From the NCBI GenBank assembly GCA_035222895.1, contig JAVYIG010002732.1, positions 62,001 through 126,000 of the forward strand: DNA of 64,000 nt, given 5' to 3'. This document shows positions 21,693 through 33,867 of this stretch, in pieces (within the stretch, counting starts at the first letter, position 1; the number at the start of each line of letters is the position of its first letter). The DNA comes from Strongylocentrotus droebachiensis. Lineage: Eukaryota; Echinodermata; Echinoidea; Camarodonta; Strongylocentrotidae. The position numbers and the translations under genes are program-made. The notes under the pieces were generated by a model that did not search any database, was not told the DNA's origin, and was given only the letters and a program-made list of their open reading frames with translations.

Positions 21693-24600
21693 ACAGGCTG
21701 AAAAATTGCATCGTGACCAGTCTTGTAAATATTTCAAACACCCTACGGGGCATTGAATTTCGAATACCACTAAATAACCTGCAATCCAGAACTCTTTCTC
21801 AGGACGTTAAATATTCACTATTTGGTTCATCGGCATGGTGAGTAAAAACGATGTCTTTAATTCATGAACAACATTTTGGTCCCACTCTATTACTTTCAAG
21901 TAAGTAGCGTGCGCGTGCAGTGTTATTGTTGTGTAGACCCCTAGGCTAACTGTTGTTGATTTGAAGTTGAAGAAATTCTCAGTTTCAGTTTTCAGTTTAA
22001 TTTATTTCTCCTCAAGAGATCAACAGTTAAAAAATACATATATAAACAGACAAATGTACTATGACAAGACATCAGAATCAGATGAATTTTAAAAAGTGAG
22101 AAAGGCAGTGGCCAAAAAAAGGTAAACAAATCTTTTTTTATTCTTCAGTAGATCTAGGGGCGCTGGTCCGAGAATGAGGATCGTCCTCATAAACAAGGAT
22201 ATCCTCATAAATGCAGACAAAATGCGTCCTCAAAAATGAGGATCGTCTGCATTTTCGCGGACGTTTTTTTTCATCGGCGCTCTGCGGGTTTCGGGTTACC
22301 GAACGGCCCGCTGGCGATGCAAAAAATGGTTTCCCCAGGGGAAAATAACCCTAGTTCACCGTCTACTTTTATGCCATTGTCCGTCTTCCCAAGGATTTAT
22401 TGCTCATAATGTGAAGGTCTCTGTACAAAGTCAATGTAAAATGCATCAAGAAAATCATCACAGAATCTTTTTTTTGCATCGCCAATTTGCCGATCAAAAA
22501 TATGAAACGTCTGGGAAAATGCGGACGGTCCTTACTTATGAGGACGCATCGATCCGCGTTTACGAAGACGATCCTCGTTTATGAAGACGATCCTTATTCT
22601 CGGACCAGCGCCCCTAATTAATGTTCTTGGCATGTGAAGTTGCAATGCAAAAATCTCGTCCTAAAAAATAAGGATCGTCCGCATATTCGCTGATATTTTT
22701 TTTCTTCAGTGCTCTGCGGGTTTCAGGTTCCCGATCTGCACGTTGGCAATGCGATAAACAGATTTCGCGTAATAAAATACTCCCTATGGGTTGTCCGTCT
22801 TCCCAAGGATTTATCTCTGACTGTAGAGTAAAGGAGCCGGTAAACGACCAGCTCCAGTTTTCGGCCGATCCATTGGATGCATGGTAAAATCCCTTTAAAA
22901 TACATTGCATAATAGCATATCACATATCCCACACATACCATACCATGCCAGAGTCACTGAAGAACCACATTTGCAATGGAAAATATATCCTAAAGTATCA
23001 CATTTTAGCGATGTAATCGGCGGTCCCGCTACCAAAATCTGAAAAATCGAGTTTCTTACGCGTGTATGTAAGAAATATGGGTACCATAAAATGAGCTTTA
23101 TTTCAAGTATTTTTCAGATTTAGAGCCCGATTTTGTGTTAGTCGCAAGCTCAAAAGTATTTCATCGCATGTAATAAATCAATGCAGCCGGACCCCGCCAC
23201 GCACACATGATATGTCTGTCTAATTCAGATTCCAACTTTCGATCACCGCTGTGCCTGTCTTCGACCAGGCGAGCACCCGGGAGCTCCGGCGTGGGATACC
23301 TGCTCCGCCTGCTTGTGCTATACATCAGCGCGGAAACGCACGGCGCGCGCGAGCGCTTCCTATTGACTTTGTACATGCGGTCGTAAACTGAATCGCTAGG
23401 TCGATAACCGGCTCCAAAACAGTGAAAATTGAAATGAATATTGTCATGGCAATTCGTGATTTTTTTCTGGGATTCTTTTTTTGTTTAAATAATAATAATA
23501 TTTGCTTCATGATTTGAACAAGAAATGATAATAAATAGGAAGTAAAGAGTCAAAAAAATAGGATTTTGTCTTAAGTGGCCGAAAACCGGCTCCTTTACTC
23601 TACAAAGTCAATGTGAAATGCATCAACAAAAAAAATCACGGAATCCGTTTTTTGCATCGCCAACGTGCGGTTCGGAAATCAGAATCGTCTGTGAGAATGC
23701 AGACGATCCAAATTTTTTGAGAACACGTCTGCGTTTACAAAGGTGATCCTTGTTTATGCGGACGATCCTTATTCTCGAACCATTCTTATTTTCGTCATAT
23801 TTAACCCTATCTAGCCAAGGGGAGGGAGGGCTTTGAAAGAGTGTTCAAAGCATGCCTCGCGTCTGAACAGCAGAGCATTGAATATTGAAAAATCTATGAA
23901 CATTTCAGTACAACTTGCAAGTTTGTACCTTAAATATGATGAAAATGAGAACTTTTGAAAGGCTGGAAATTACCTAAAATAACTTACTTTTTAAGGATGC
24001 TGAAAAAATTGTACAAAATAGAAGATTTGACTGGAATATCATGAGTCATCAGATCAAACGAAAATTGCAAGCTTCCTCCTCGAATTAATATGTTGTAACG
24101 TTGAGCAAATGGCAGCCAGCTATAGCCAATCAGAAGGGCCCTGGTAGGCGCCAGTGTATGAAAATGAGGCTGAGATCGGATGAACATACATGTAATGCAC
24201 ATGCGCTAAAGTTCTACATGTTAACTCCAGGGAGCTTCAGAGCCCTCATATGAAAAACAATTCAAACAGCGGGTTGGGTCACATTTTTTTCGAAATGTAA
24301 AGAGGTAGTAATTACAATATTGACTTACCTGATACAATGTTTTTCAACTCCTCTGGGCATCTGTCCAACCACTTCTGTGAGCATTTAGGTTTTTGTCATC
24401 AGGATAACTCAAGATGTCCTTCAATTATCTTTCTTTTCAGCCATCAGCTCTTGTCCACTCAGAAGAGATGCCCGCAGCATCCTTGGGTAGCTGCCCCGCC
24501 CCCTCTTGCTTCTTCCTTCCATTCAACCAAGACAACCAGAGGACTTGAGGAGTTTTTTGATGACCCAAAGAACTGGGGACAACCTAATGTCAAGGCTGGT

Positions 24601-27600
24601 AAGATGGATTGAATGCACTCGCACAGTTTGTTAGGTTATTGTAGACAGTTATGTAGGTCTTGGTTTCTGACCTAGAAGTCTTGGTTCCGATCTCGGTCGC
24701 TCTAGGGCTTGGTCTTGAACCTCAAGGTCTTGAGAAAACTGCTTGAGACCTGACTTAAAAATTGCTATCACACTCATTTTCTCAAAAAGTCATGTGAAAT
24801 CAGGTGTCAGTTGCATTACGTATACTGCTGTAAGTTCTGTTACTGCATATTAATTTCAAACAAACAATCCTAGTATTGAGATCAGACTAATAACGACAAA
24901 GAGTTGTCGTATAATACTGTGCATTGCAGGTAGAGCATGGAGCAAAGATGAGTTGAGACTGAAGAACTATGTCAAGATTGGTAGGGTCCCTAAAAATGGG
25001 CGTGTCAAAGATAAGATCCTTCAGGAGATAACACAGGGATAAAATGATTTTCAGAATACCATCTTACAACAATATTAGCGCTGTGTAGCCTGTGTTATCT
25101 CTGGAAGATACAACAAAAGATAACACAAAACTTACAACAATGTTCAGAATACTGCCCCAGGGGGGTGTTTCACAAAGACTAAGATCAGCTAAAGTTGGAC
25201 TTGAACTATGGCAGGCGATGTATGCCCTTAAAAAGTCCTGAACCAGATGTAAAATTAGTGGGAAAAAACCTTAGAAATTATGATCTTAAGATAATGTATT
25301 TTTCTTCAATTATAAAGTATCAACAAATGTGAACTATGTAGATTTGTGACGTCCCTTGAGAGACCAATGGTGAGAGCAACCAGTGGCATGAATGGCCTTT
25401 CATAGTTAAGCCCAACTTAAAGTGGATCTTAGTCTTTGTAAAACACTCCCCTGGTCAGGATTGAGATCAGACTAATAACGACAATGAATTGTGGTATAAT
25501 ACCGTGCATTGCAGGTAGAGCATGGAGCAGGGATGAGTTGAGACTGAAGGACTATGTCACGCTACACAAGCTATGGTATGTCCTCCTGAAAGAGAAGAAC
25601 TTGCTGTTGACCATGCAAGCTGAGGCAGACAGACAGGACAAATTTCTTCCCAATCCTGAAAGAATCGAAAAGGTATGCAGCATGGAAGACTTGGGGTGCA
25701 TGATAATGCCAAATATATTTGAACCCGCGGACTACTGAATTCTCTAATACGCATAGGCTCAATACAGAGACCAACTGGTTCCTGTAGGCAGGGGGTTAAT
25801 AATGGGAGGTACACAAAATTATTTTTTATTAAGGAAATCTGTAAAGCTTTCAAACGTTTATAGGAAACCAGGATAGTTGGGGAAAAGTCCAAGGTACAAA
25901 CCTTTTATTTTTAATTCTATGTCACATATACATGTATGTATTCAAGTACAATGGAATAGAATTACTTGATTTATCTGTGGGTAGGTTATGGTTTAGTAGG
26001 GCTATTAAACTTGCTATTTAGTTCTACAACTCTTCGATATTGGTGTGGGACAAATTAGGATTTACATGCCCTGAGGTCATCAAGAGTGTATTGCAAAAGA
26101 AGGTGCATTTCTTTGTCTGTGGGAATATGTGTTTAATTTTCAGCCCTGCATTTGAACAAATAAATTAAACATACCGGTAATTGAGTATCATCAGATATTG
26201 AAGCCTGGATGTAGACAATTAAAAAAAAAAAAAATCTGAAAGAGAGTTGATATGGACAGTAAAGGTATGCTATGTAGTTATGGTTATTAATATTGATAAT
26301 AGCATTGCAAGTACATCGCAATAAATCATTAGAATTATTGGAATACCTTATCAAGATGACTACCCTCTGGACTATCACACAACCACCACCCCCCCCCCCC
26401 CCCCTCCCCCTCTCTGATTACAAGCTTCTTATAGAATTACCCCATGTAAGCTCAGACAACTAAATGTACCTAGCTGTTTAAAGCCTGTCTGCACTAGTAT
26501 GGCCAGGAGGGATTAGACCTCCCTGTGTTGTCACTGACCGGTGGTTATCTCATCAAATCAGCTCTCAATTAACATAAGAAAAAGGGGATCATGGGGGACC
26601 AATGAGTATCGCTTTTACATTGTTTGCTTTAAAGAGGGTGCAAGTAGCCACAAGTAGTGCAGTCCCGATATGGTTAGGGGCGGGGGGGGGGGGGGATGCA
26701 TTTTCTAAATTAGGAGGTGCATGAAGCTTTCTTGGGGTAAAGGTCTATAAAGGGAGTAGTATTCCTTAAAACGTCCCACTGAATTCGTGTTCATGTTGTT
26801 GTGGTGGCATTAGGTGGCAGTCTCCATGGCGAACCTCAAGGATGTGCTGGAGGAAAGACAGGAAGCCTTGATGGAACTCAAGACTGGTCACAAAGAGGAG
26901 CATCCAGGGGAATGGCAGTACACCCCCTTCGGCTACAAGAGATACGTCAAGCCAAGGGAATACAAGGTGCCAAAGTACATGAACAAACTGGTAAGTTTTT
27001 GCAACCAACAAGAATAAATTTCTATTTTGTGTAGTTTTGTACATCAACTTTCATTTCAGCAACCGGAAGATTCAATTATACTGCTGTCAAACCAGAAGCT
27101 TTAGCATGCATGAAATGTCGTGAGTTTCGTGCTAAGAACATTTAAATCACAATTGACACAACACATAATATTTGCAATTTGTCAAAGTTTCTGATCTTTC
27201 AGTACCGGTACATGCATATTGACAGATAAATCGTTTTTCTGCACAATTTCTGCCCACTCTTTGCATTATTATATGTCCAATGCCATTGAATTTTATAGGG
27301 AAATAAGTAATCAAATATTAAAATTGCCAACACATTGACTGATGAAGAAAAACAAATTCATAGATTTAAAAATTTAAGACATTGTCCTTTTTAGTAGATA
27401 GTAATGAGGATTTGTTTAAATTGGTACCAAACCGATCATTACTTTGTACTTTAGAGTCATTAGCAGTTCCTAAAAAATTACTCAATCATTTCGCTGGCTC
27501 ATCATGGGTTCACTATTAGCAGAAATCTGTCATTAGATCTTCAGTGGTATTTACATGTTATTAGACCGGCTACTATTGAATAGGCTATACATTGAAATAT

Positions 27601-28360
27601 GGTATGAATTTGATAGTTACACATGTACTTATAATTTAATAATGAATTAATTAGAGGTGTTGTGATCTAGTGGTTACGTTGTAGGACTGACGAACACAGG
27701 CTTGGCTGTTCAAGTCCTACCAGGCACTAATGTCATTTTGGAAGACAGTAATCTACATTTGCCACTCTCCACCCAGGTGTTAAATGGGTACCGACAGGAA
27801 GGAATTCCTTGAATGCCGTGAGCACTGATACGGTAGCCTAGCAGAACCGGGATAATATACGAGCGCCTTGAGCACCTTACATGTTGGATATGTGTGCTAT
27901 ATAAATATCCAGTTTTATCCCACCGCTGCCACCATATAATGTGGGGTTGTTTTATAGCTGTATGATTAGTACTCAAATGACGACACATAGAGAAACATCA
28001 GAGTTAGGATTCAATCCAGCATGCCTGGTTATATTAGGTATAGAAGAACCAACACACCACAGTGTCCATTAACTGTGTGTATGTGTGTATAGCATGTACC
28101 ATTGAGTCAATGTATAAGATCACATATTACAGTATCATTTGTAAGCGAATTGACAACCTTGATCTGTCTTACTTTTCTCATGTTTGTATCTGCAGTGGGC
28201 TACTAAGCGAAAGTGGTACGATCCGTTGGTCGGACGTTACCTGTCCCAACACTACGAGCAGGAGCTGAAACGTGGCGGAAGAGAGAGGAGGAGAAAGAGG
28301 AGTCACCTCTTGAAAATGAAACAGCGATTCCCCGATTCTGAAGTCTGGGAGAATAAGTGA
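21683..28360 (+). CDS. MRPL47: mitochondrial ribosomal protein L47 (uL29m), five exons
   Basis: Encodes a 270-aa component of the mitochondrial large ribosomal subunit. Coding exons are 21683-21837, 24441-24598, 25515-25672, 26814-26990 and 28196-28360, all with GT-AG junctions and a continuous frame. Residues 1 to about 80 are a basic, low-acid leader ([14 protein letters not shown]...), fitting a mitochondrial presequence. The conserved family core starts at [15 protein letters not shown] (85-99), continues with [17 protein letters not shown] (121-137) and NPERIEKV, and ends with [13 protein letters not shown] and a basic tail. Human MRPL47 is 250 aa. The ATG chosen is the first one and lies in CAAAATGGCGGC. 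Intron 2 contains a partial copy of exon 3 and a MITE. It converges with PEX5. Confidence 0.95.
21975..22130 (-). mobile_element. LINE 3'UTR relic in MRPL47 intron 1
   Basis: On the minus strand a short UTR-like piece ends AAATAAATTAAACTGAAAAC followed by TGAAACTGAG, the tandem tail style of LINE 3' ends. No coding part remains. Confidence 0.45.
22157..22614. mobile_element. TA-flanked palindromic MITE (family GGGGCGCTGGTCC), copy 1
   Basis: The ends GGGGCGCTGGTCCGAGAAT and ATTCTCGGACCAGCGCCCC are perfect inverted repeats, flanked by TA on both sides as in Tc1/mariner transposons. GAGGATCGTC/GACGATCCT motifs recur inside. Complete copy, no ORF, in MRPL47 intron 1. Confidence 0.8.
22652..23788. 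mobile_element. same MITE family, copy 2, split by another MITE
   Basis: The flanks 22652-22825 and 23601-23788 together match the interior of copy 1: CTGCGGGTTTC, CCCAAGGATTTAT, ACAAAGTCAATG, GCATCGCCAA and GACGATCCTTATTCTCG. The left terminus is lost and the right one is cut at CTCGAACCA. The interruption at 22826-23600 is a second transposon. Confidence 0.75.
22826..23600. mobile_element. TA-flanked MITE nested in copy 2
   Basis: Inverted ends GAGTAAAGGAGCCGGT and ACCGGCTCCTTTACTC, flanked by TA (22824-22825 and 23601-23602). Copy 1 supplies the uninterrupted target, CTCTGTACAAAGTCAATG. No transposase. Confidence 0.8.
24875..24980 (+). pseudogene. partial duplicate of MRPL47 exon 3 with its acceptor
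   Basis: 24875-24974 is a direct repeat of 25460-25559, offset 585 bp. It includes the intron end (GCATTGCAG) and the first ~45 coding bases of exon 3. From the duplicated acceptor to a downstream GTAGGG is exactly 51 bases (24930-24980), with no stop, in the phase needed between exons 2 and 3. It would encode [16 protein letters not shown]. Without transcript data it is best treated as a decoy or pseudo-exon. Confidence 0.7.
25157..25454. mobile_element. MITE between the duplicated exon 3 copies
   Basis: Inverted ends CCAGGGGGGTGTTTCACAAA (then GACTAAGATC) and GATCTTAGTCTTTGTAAAAC (then ACTCCCCTGG). No clear target duplication, family unassigned. It separates the pseudo-exon from true exon 3. 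Confidence 0.65.
26482..26675. mobile_element. TTAA MITE family AGCCTGTCTGCACT, copy in MRPL47 intron 3
   Basis: Starts after TTAA and matches 53445-53630 throughout: GGCCAGGAGG-ATTAGACCTCCCT, GGTGGTTATCTCATCAAATC and ATAAGAAAAAGGGGA. Its right end is diverged. Confidence 0.7.
27650..27925 (+). mobile_element. tRNA-derived SINE, plus strand
   Basis: The head has an A-box-like GATCTAGTGGTTACG and B-box-like GTTCAAGTCC. The body reads GTTAAATGGGTACCGACAGG, and the 3' end GTGTGCTATATAAAT resembles LINE 3' tails such as the relic at 40.4 kb. A related copy lies on the minus strand at 43 kb. It is in MRPL47 intron 4. Confidence 0.65.
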
Positions 28361-28417
28361 ACATTCTTAAATGGAACGATGTATGGACTACCATATGCAG
28401 GTCTACCATCAGACATA

Positions 28418-28670
28418 TCGAGGGGTCAGTGACACAAAGGCGTAACTCCATTTTGGCCATTTTTAGAAAAAGTGGTTTATGTGTCACCGAGTACTTGGGC
28501 CTTTATAAGGAGTTAAGTCTATGTTTCATTAGCCATTGACTTTAATGGGGAGTCGGGTGGAGTTAAGTCTTTGTGTTTCCTGGAAAGTCCACATTTTTCT
28601 GAAGATTTTGGTATCAAATACTCATTTTGGCAAAATATGGAGTTACATCTTTGTGTCACTGAACCCTCGA
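28418..28670. mobile_element. TA-flanked MITE just after the MRPL47 stop
   Basis: TCGAGGGGTCAGTGACACAA and its counterpart TTGTGTCACTGAACCCTCGA are inverted ends, flanked by TA. It begins 57 bp after the stop codon, so it probably lies in the 3'UTR. Confidence 0.7.
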
Positions 28671-29127
28671 TATACTTATTTGAGTCAACCTTGAGTCAAC
28701 CCATTGAATATTGGATTATCTCATTCCCATAGACTTATACCTATTTTGACTGGGCTTTTTGAGTAAGTTTTGACTAGGAGGGGTCAGGGGTCAAGTACCC
28801 CCCCCCCCCCCCCCCCCCTCCCCCACCCCCTCCCTAGCTCTCGGCTGCAGAAGAAAAACAAGCAACCATGAAGAGAGGCAAAACAAGCAACTAAAGTGTT
28901 CAACTTACAAGTACATGTATTTTGAAACGATCAACAACAAGTCTTAACCTCAAGTGAATATCCCTCAGTATTGAAAAAAGGAGCTTGGGATAATTCTGTA
29001 GAAAAGTATCATTGTAAATTCCTTCAAAGAATAATTTGAAGAGAGGGGGTAAGGTCCAAGAATATCACAGTATTCAAATTAGATTGATTGATGTGTACAA
29101 CATTTGTCATTGTACAGAAATTGCAAT

Positions 29128-29133
29128 AATAAA
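29128..29133 (+). terminator. candidate MRPL47 polyadenylation signal
   Basis: AATAAA about 770 bp after the stop, followed by a T-rich stretch near 29165-29205. Other weaker signals cannot be excluded. Confidence 0.3.
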
Positions 29134-29134
29134 A

Positions 29135-31348
29135 GTGAACATTTGTGTATGTTAAAATTCTAACTGTGCTTGTCCCTTTTTCATTTTTCACCTCCATTTT
29201 TTTCTTAGAACAATAGGGTAGATTCACAATCCACAGTGCCATCTAGCGACACTAGTGTTAAATCAATTTCATGTGATGCATTATGGGAAAAAGTTGACAG
29301 AAATATATGTGGCACTGTTATATACCCTAGGAGATGAGCAGATTTAATCAGAATTATTGGTTGGGAGGGTTTGAAATAGCTTATCCTCAGACAAAAATTA
29401 ATCTTATTGACCCTACTCATGATCTTTTGTAATTTTGGCCACTTTTTTTTGGCAAAACTGACCATTACTGTCACTATTGGTGAGGGGTAATTTTTCCTAT
29501 TTGCCATTATCAACAAATGAGATTTGATTTTTGTCCAATATCAGGCCAAACTTTCAGTAGGAATCAATTGACAGGTGGGTTTTGATATCCAAATTTCATC
29601 AAATAATGAAAACACTAGTAGAGTTGGTTTCTATTCCAAATCAAATTTATTTGATGAATATATTATCGTTCAGCTCTCATAAGCCATAATAGTTGCACAA
29701 CAGCATTGAAAATACAGTACAATACAAAAAAATAATACAATAACAGAGAGAGAGAGAGATGGGAAGAGAGGGAGGAAGAAAGAGAGAAAGGGGGGGGGGG
29801 AGATAGAGAGAAAGGGGGGGGGAGATAGAGAGAACATGGAGAAAAGACAAGAACATAGAGATTCAGAGACAGACATAAAGAGGGGAAATAGTCTGTGCAT
29901 TCAAATTTGAGCATCAAGAATAAAAACGAAGGAACAAGGAAAGGTAAACATACAATAAATCACGTTGACAAAAATGAGATGTTGACAGTTATCAAACTCA
30001 TAGATTATTGTAGCACTTGCAAAATTTAATTAATGGCAATTTCAACAAGCGCAGACTCTGCATACACTTTGTTGAAATTTAAATTTTCCAAGCATAATAC
30101 CAATTGGTGAATTAACCTTCAAATAAAAAGTGTATATTGTAACAGGTGTGAAAAACAGTTTAAAATGCCCAGTCCTCAGTAGTTATGGATGATGGGAATA
30201 CAATATGAACAAAATATATTTTTTAAAAATTACTATCAGCAGGTTTTTTGTACCATCATTTCTCTTTCTTCTCTCTAATTTCAAAATAATTTCAAATTTG
30301 CCTACCTTCATTACTTAATAGGGCTCATAAGAATTAGAGAAAATCATAACCTCTGTATGAAATATATATCTAGGTATTAAAGTCCTATATTATATCTAGG
30401 CAATGAAAACAAAATACTTGCACACAAGAAATATATGGCACCATATACCTGTACCTGTGCTAGAAACACAAAAGGACATAATACATAAAAAGTACAACTG
30501 CACCAAAACAGTTTTTTTGATGTATAACACAGCTTAAACGAAGCTTTTTAGAATGGTCACAAATGTATGTTTAATAGAATAAAACTGAACTATAAAGAAA
30601 ACAAAATAAGGATAATAATAATAATTTTAAGACAGACATTTATGTAGTACATGTACCTTCTTGAATCACATTTCTTCTACACATAATCTTCTTTGGCAAA
30701 TTTAAAGACTTTCACTTCCTTTCCATGATTTGACAAACTAGGAAGCTTAGTACTTCTTCTATCACAAATAATGGAAGCCCTGCTTTGTACAATGTTACAG
30801 TCAAGTTTTTATAGTCCTTTGTAAAATCAAACCATCATCAACATTTTTTTTTAAAGTGTTTAATGCATGAACATGTTGAGATCAAACAAAATGAGTAGGA
30901 ATTCACGTAATTTGGGTGTATTACAATTTGGAGTGAAATTTTGAGAAAGTAATTCTATCTCAGACAATTTGGGTGAAGAAAATATGGTCTCTTAAATTAC
31001 AAACAAAATTAAAAGCTGCAGATAAACCAAGCCAGCATCAGCATACAAATGCATGGAGGGAAAATGAAGCACATCTGCATATATTAATTCAATCTAAACA
31101 ATATAGTATTATGTACACTAAAAACGTATAATGCAATATCTTAGTTACACTGATATATATTTCTTTTTAGAAACTTGGCTTAGTAAAAATATTTGACCCA
31201 ACAGAGTGATATTGGTGAATGATTACATATTCAAAAGCAAAAAACTAAAACTAAAATTAAAATAATTGCACCGTAGGCATCTTCCCTTCTGGAAGACAGC
31301 CCAAAACTATAATTAAAGTTTGGCAAGATCAAGGAATTATAGAATTAT
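29135..31348. other. intergenic DNA, no gene seen
   Basis: Contains AGAG and poly-G tracts at 29745-29835. No open segment with recognisable motifs on either strand. Confidence 0.5.
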
Positions 31349-31573
31349 TTATCCATAATCATGTCCTTTCCCTCTACAATATGGATACCAAGATATAATC
31401 AGCTGAGGGATAAAGCCTTGTGACTGTATAGTTTCTGGGGATTTTCTTTCTTCCCCATGGTCTTCTAACTCAGGACCGATTTGATGCTTACATAAACCCA
31501 TTTGATGCACATCAGCAAAAATAATTTGACAAATCAGGGAGATGACAGCATCTCTCTGGACAAACCAAGCAAC
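31349..31573 (-). other. unassigned open segment behind a good acceptor
   Basis: On the minus strand, acceptor TATTATACAG at 31574-31583 opens a ~74-codon frame (VAWFVQRDAVISLICQII... to a TAA at 31349), with ATAAATAA nearby. No family was recognised and no donor partner is evident. It may be chance or a PEX5 3'UTR segment. Confidence 0.15.
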
Positions 31574-31589
31574 CTGTATAATACATGTA

Positions 31590-31746
31590 CAGTCAGACCT
31601 GTATAGAAAGACCACATTTTAGGTTTCCCTTGAATACATTTTCTCTTTGAAAACTGTACTAAAGGAACCTGTACATGAAAACCACCTGCCTGTAAAGACC
31701 ACTTTTCACGTTTCCCTTGAGCAGGTTTTATAGACAGTTTTCACTG
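31590..31746. mobile_element. TA-flanked MITE (CAGTCAGACCTG family), copy 1
   Basis: Starts TA|CAGTCAGACCTGTATAGAAA and ends TTTTCACTG|TA. It contains direct repeats of TGTA(T/A)AGA(A)AGACCAC. A second copy is at 37199-37388. Confidence 0.55.
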
Positions 31747-33190
31747 TATAATTAATTAGTTAATTTACTTTTAATTAAGGAACTTTACATAACTATCTTG
31801 ATCTAAGGAGACACGAACGAACGAACTGTATATACCTTGGTCACACCGTCAAGACATCAGAATGAAAACTGACCAAACAAAAAACATTTTGTCGCACCGA
31901 ATTAACGATGCAATGTTCAATTTGTAATTGGTGTAACTGTGGTTAAAGGTCACCAAATGCTCTCATTATGTTAAACATGAAAGTTTTTCCCCTCCTCCTG
32001 AAAACTGAACTTTTTTATTTAGTTACCAGGTTTTATCATCCATGTCAAGAATATTATATAGCATATACTGACAAGTCTCCATGAATACAAATATGTCATC
32101 CAAGCCTAATGATCTATTGATGACAGTTCATGAGATATCAAATCATATTTGAATGAATTTATATTTAAATGAACGGTTAGAACCCATATATAAAACTAAT
32201 TTAAATTTAATTGATGAAAACCTTTTTTTCCCCCCATGATTCTTTTTTTATCACCCTTTTTTTTTTTGGGGGGGGGGGGGGGGGGGTTGATAATTCCTGA
32301 TTATAATTACAGAGAAGAATGCATAAAATTGTAAATATTTTTATTTAAACATCTAAACAAAAATTCAAATTAGGGCTTCAAAATAAAGTGCATTGATGAA
32401 AAGCTGCATAGATGAAATATAAGACAATTTCTTCTAATAATGATGAATTCTATGCACATACATGAAACCTTTATAAACATGATGCATGTACAATACTGTT
32501 CATTTCATAAATCATTTGATTTTAGCCCCTGAAGGATGAGTACAGAATACTTGAATATCAAACATCCTCAGCAAGTTATGATGAGTAAAGAGAGTAAGGA
32601 AATGGCCTTGAGGTTCAATGATAATGTACATTTGATTTCAATGTTTTTTTTTAAATTAAAGCAGAAGTAGAATTCTGAATAGCATCTTGGCAATACAACA
32701 TTGGACTAATTTCTTCTACTGTAAAAAAAAAAAAAAAAGGACATTTGTTTTCAAGGTCAAAACTGTATGGTAATCAAATAATACCTGAATACATTTTGTG
32801 AACCTTTCATTTACAATGTACATTTGTGCATACCAATTTTTGAATTTTCCCCAACCGTTTTTCATGAAAATAAGACATTAAACAGGCTTTCAATAATATT
32901 TCAACACTGAAATGTTTTGAATGGTATATAGAGCCAATTTAATTAAATTATGAGAATATAGTTGGGAGATCAGATCAGTTTTCCCAATTTTTATCATTAA
33001 TAATGGTCCGTTTTCACTCATACTTTCAGATTATCTTTACTTGTACATCTAGCATTGCAGTCACTCCCTTAGCACCATTTTCTCTCATCTGAACAATGTT
33101 ACCAAGTCCCTATTAAAGGGTCTTTGCATGTATGTGCAGGTTTAATCGTAGTTGATTATGGCCACCAGCTAAGTCCGGGAACTCTTGTCC

Positions 33191-33274
33191 TTACACAGTC
33201 GGCGTGGATGCATTCGTAGCGATGACAGCACCTCCGCCAATCATGGATCCTTTCCTTGAAGGTTGTCTTTTGTT
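33191..33274 (-). other. possible PEX5 3'UTR exon
   Basis: A strong minus-strand acceptor (TTGTTTTTTTCAG|AACAAAAG) ends at 33275. A donor, CCCGAG|GTATAC, lies at 33831/33830, 37 bases after the PEX5 stop. Together they define a possible 3'UTR intron (33275-33830). The segment happens to be open for 27 codons and ends ASTPTV. The stop-to-junction distance is below the ~50 nt that usually triggers nonsense-mediated decay. Confidence 0.3.
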
Positions 33275-33867
33275 CTGAAAAAAACAACAAGTAAATTGGA
33301 CATTCAAAGACTTCAAGAGAGTACACAAAGGTCTGCAATATGAAGTCAGCTGAATTATGTTATACATGAATTATGAGCAAACAAAAAATGAAGAAATTGA
33401 CACAAAAATATATTCCTCAAGACTCTAACAAAATTTAAAGGATATTGTTATTAAACCATGCCCTTATTACTTTATTCTTTTGACGTCAATTAACAAAATA
33501 AATCAATATGTAAGAGAATAAGAAGAAATAAAGTTTTTTACTAGCTGTCATCAGATATGGGGAGTTCATATGGGCATCGGGCACACAGTATCCACCAATA
33601 AAGGCAAGTATTATTATTTTTGTTATTTTTTGTTGTAATATATGAAATTTGTGACAAAAAAATCAAATAGCCTTTATTAACATTGATATCCAGCATTCTT
33701 CGAATTTGGTGATTTTGGGGTGAAGTTTGATATTTTTGGTTATTTTTTCACAAGCCACTTGGTGATATTGTTTTACTAGGGCCTGGCTACATTGGCACCA
33801 ATTATCTCTTTAAACATCAATCAAGTATACCTCGGGTAAAGGGCTGCTGATAAGAGCATGGCTCCAG

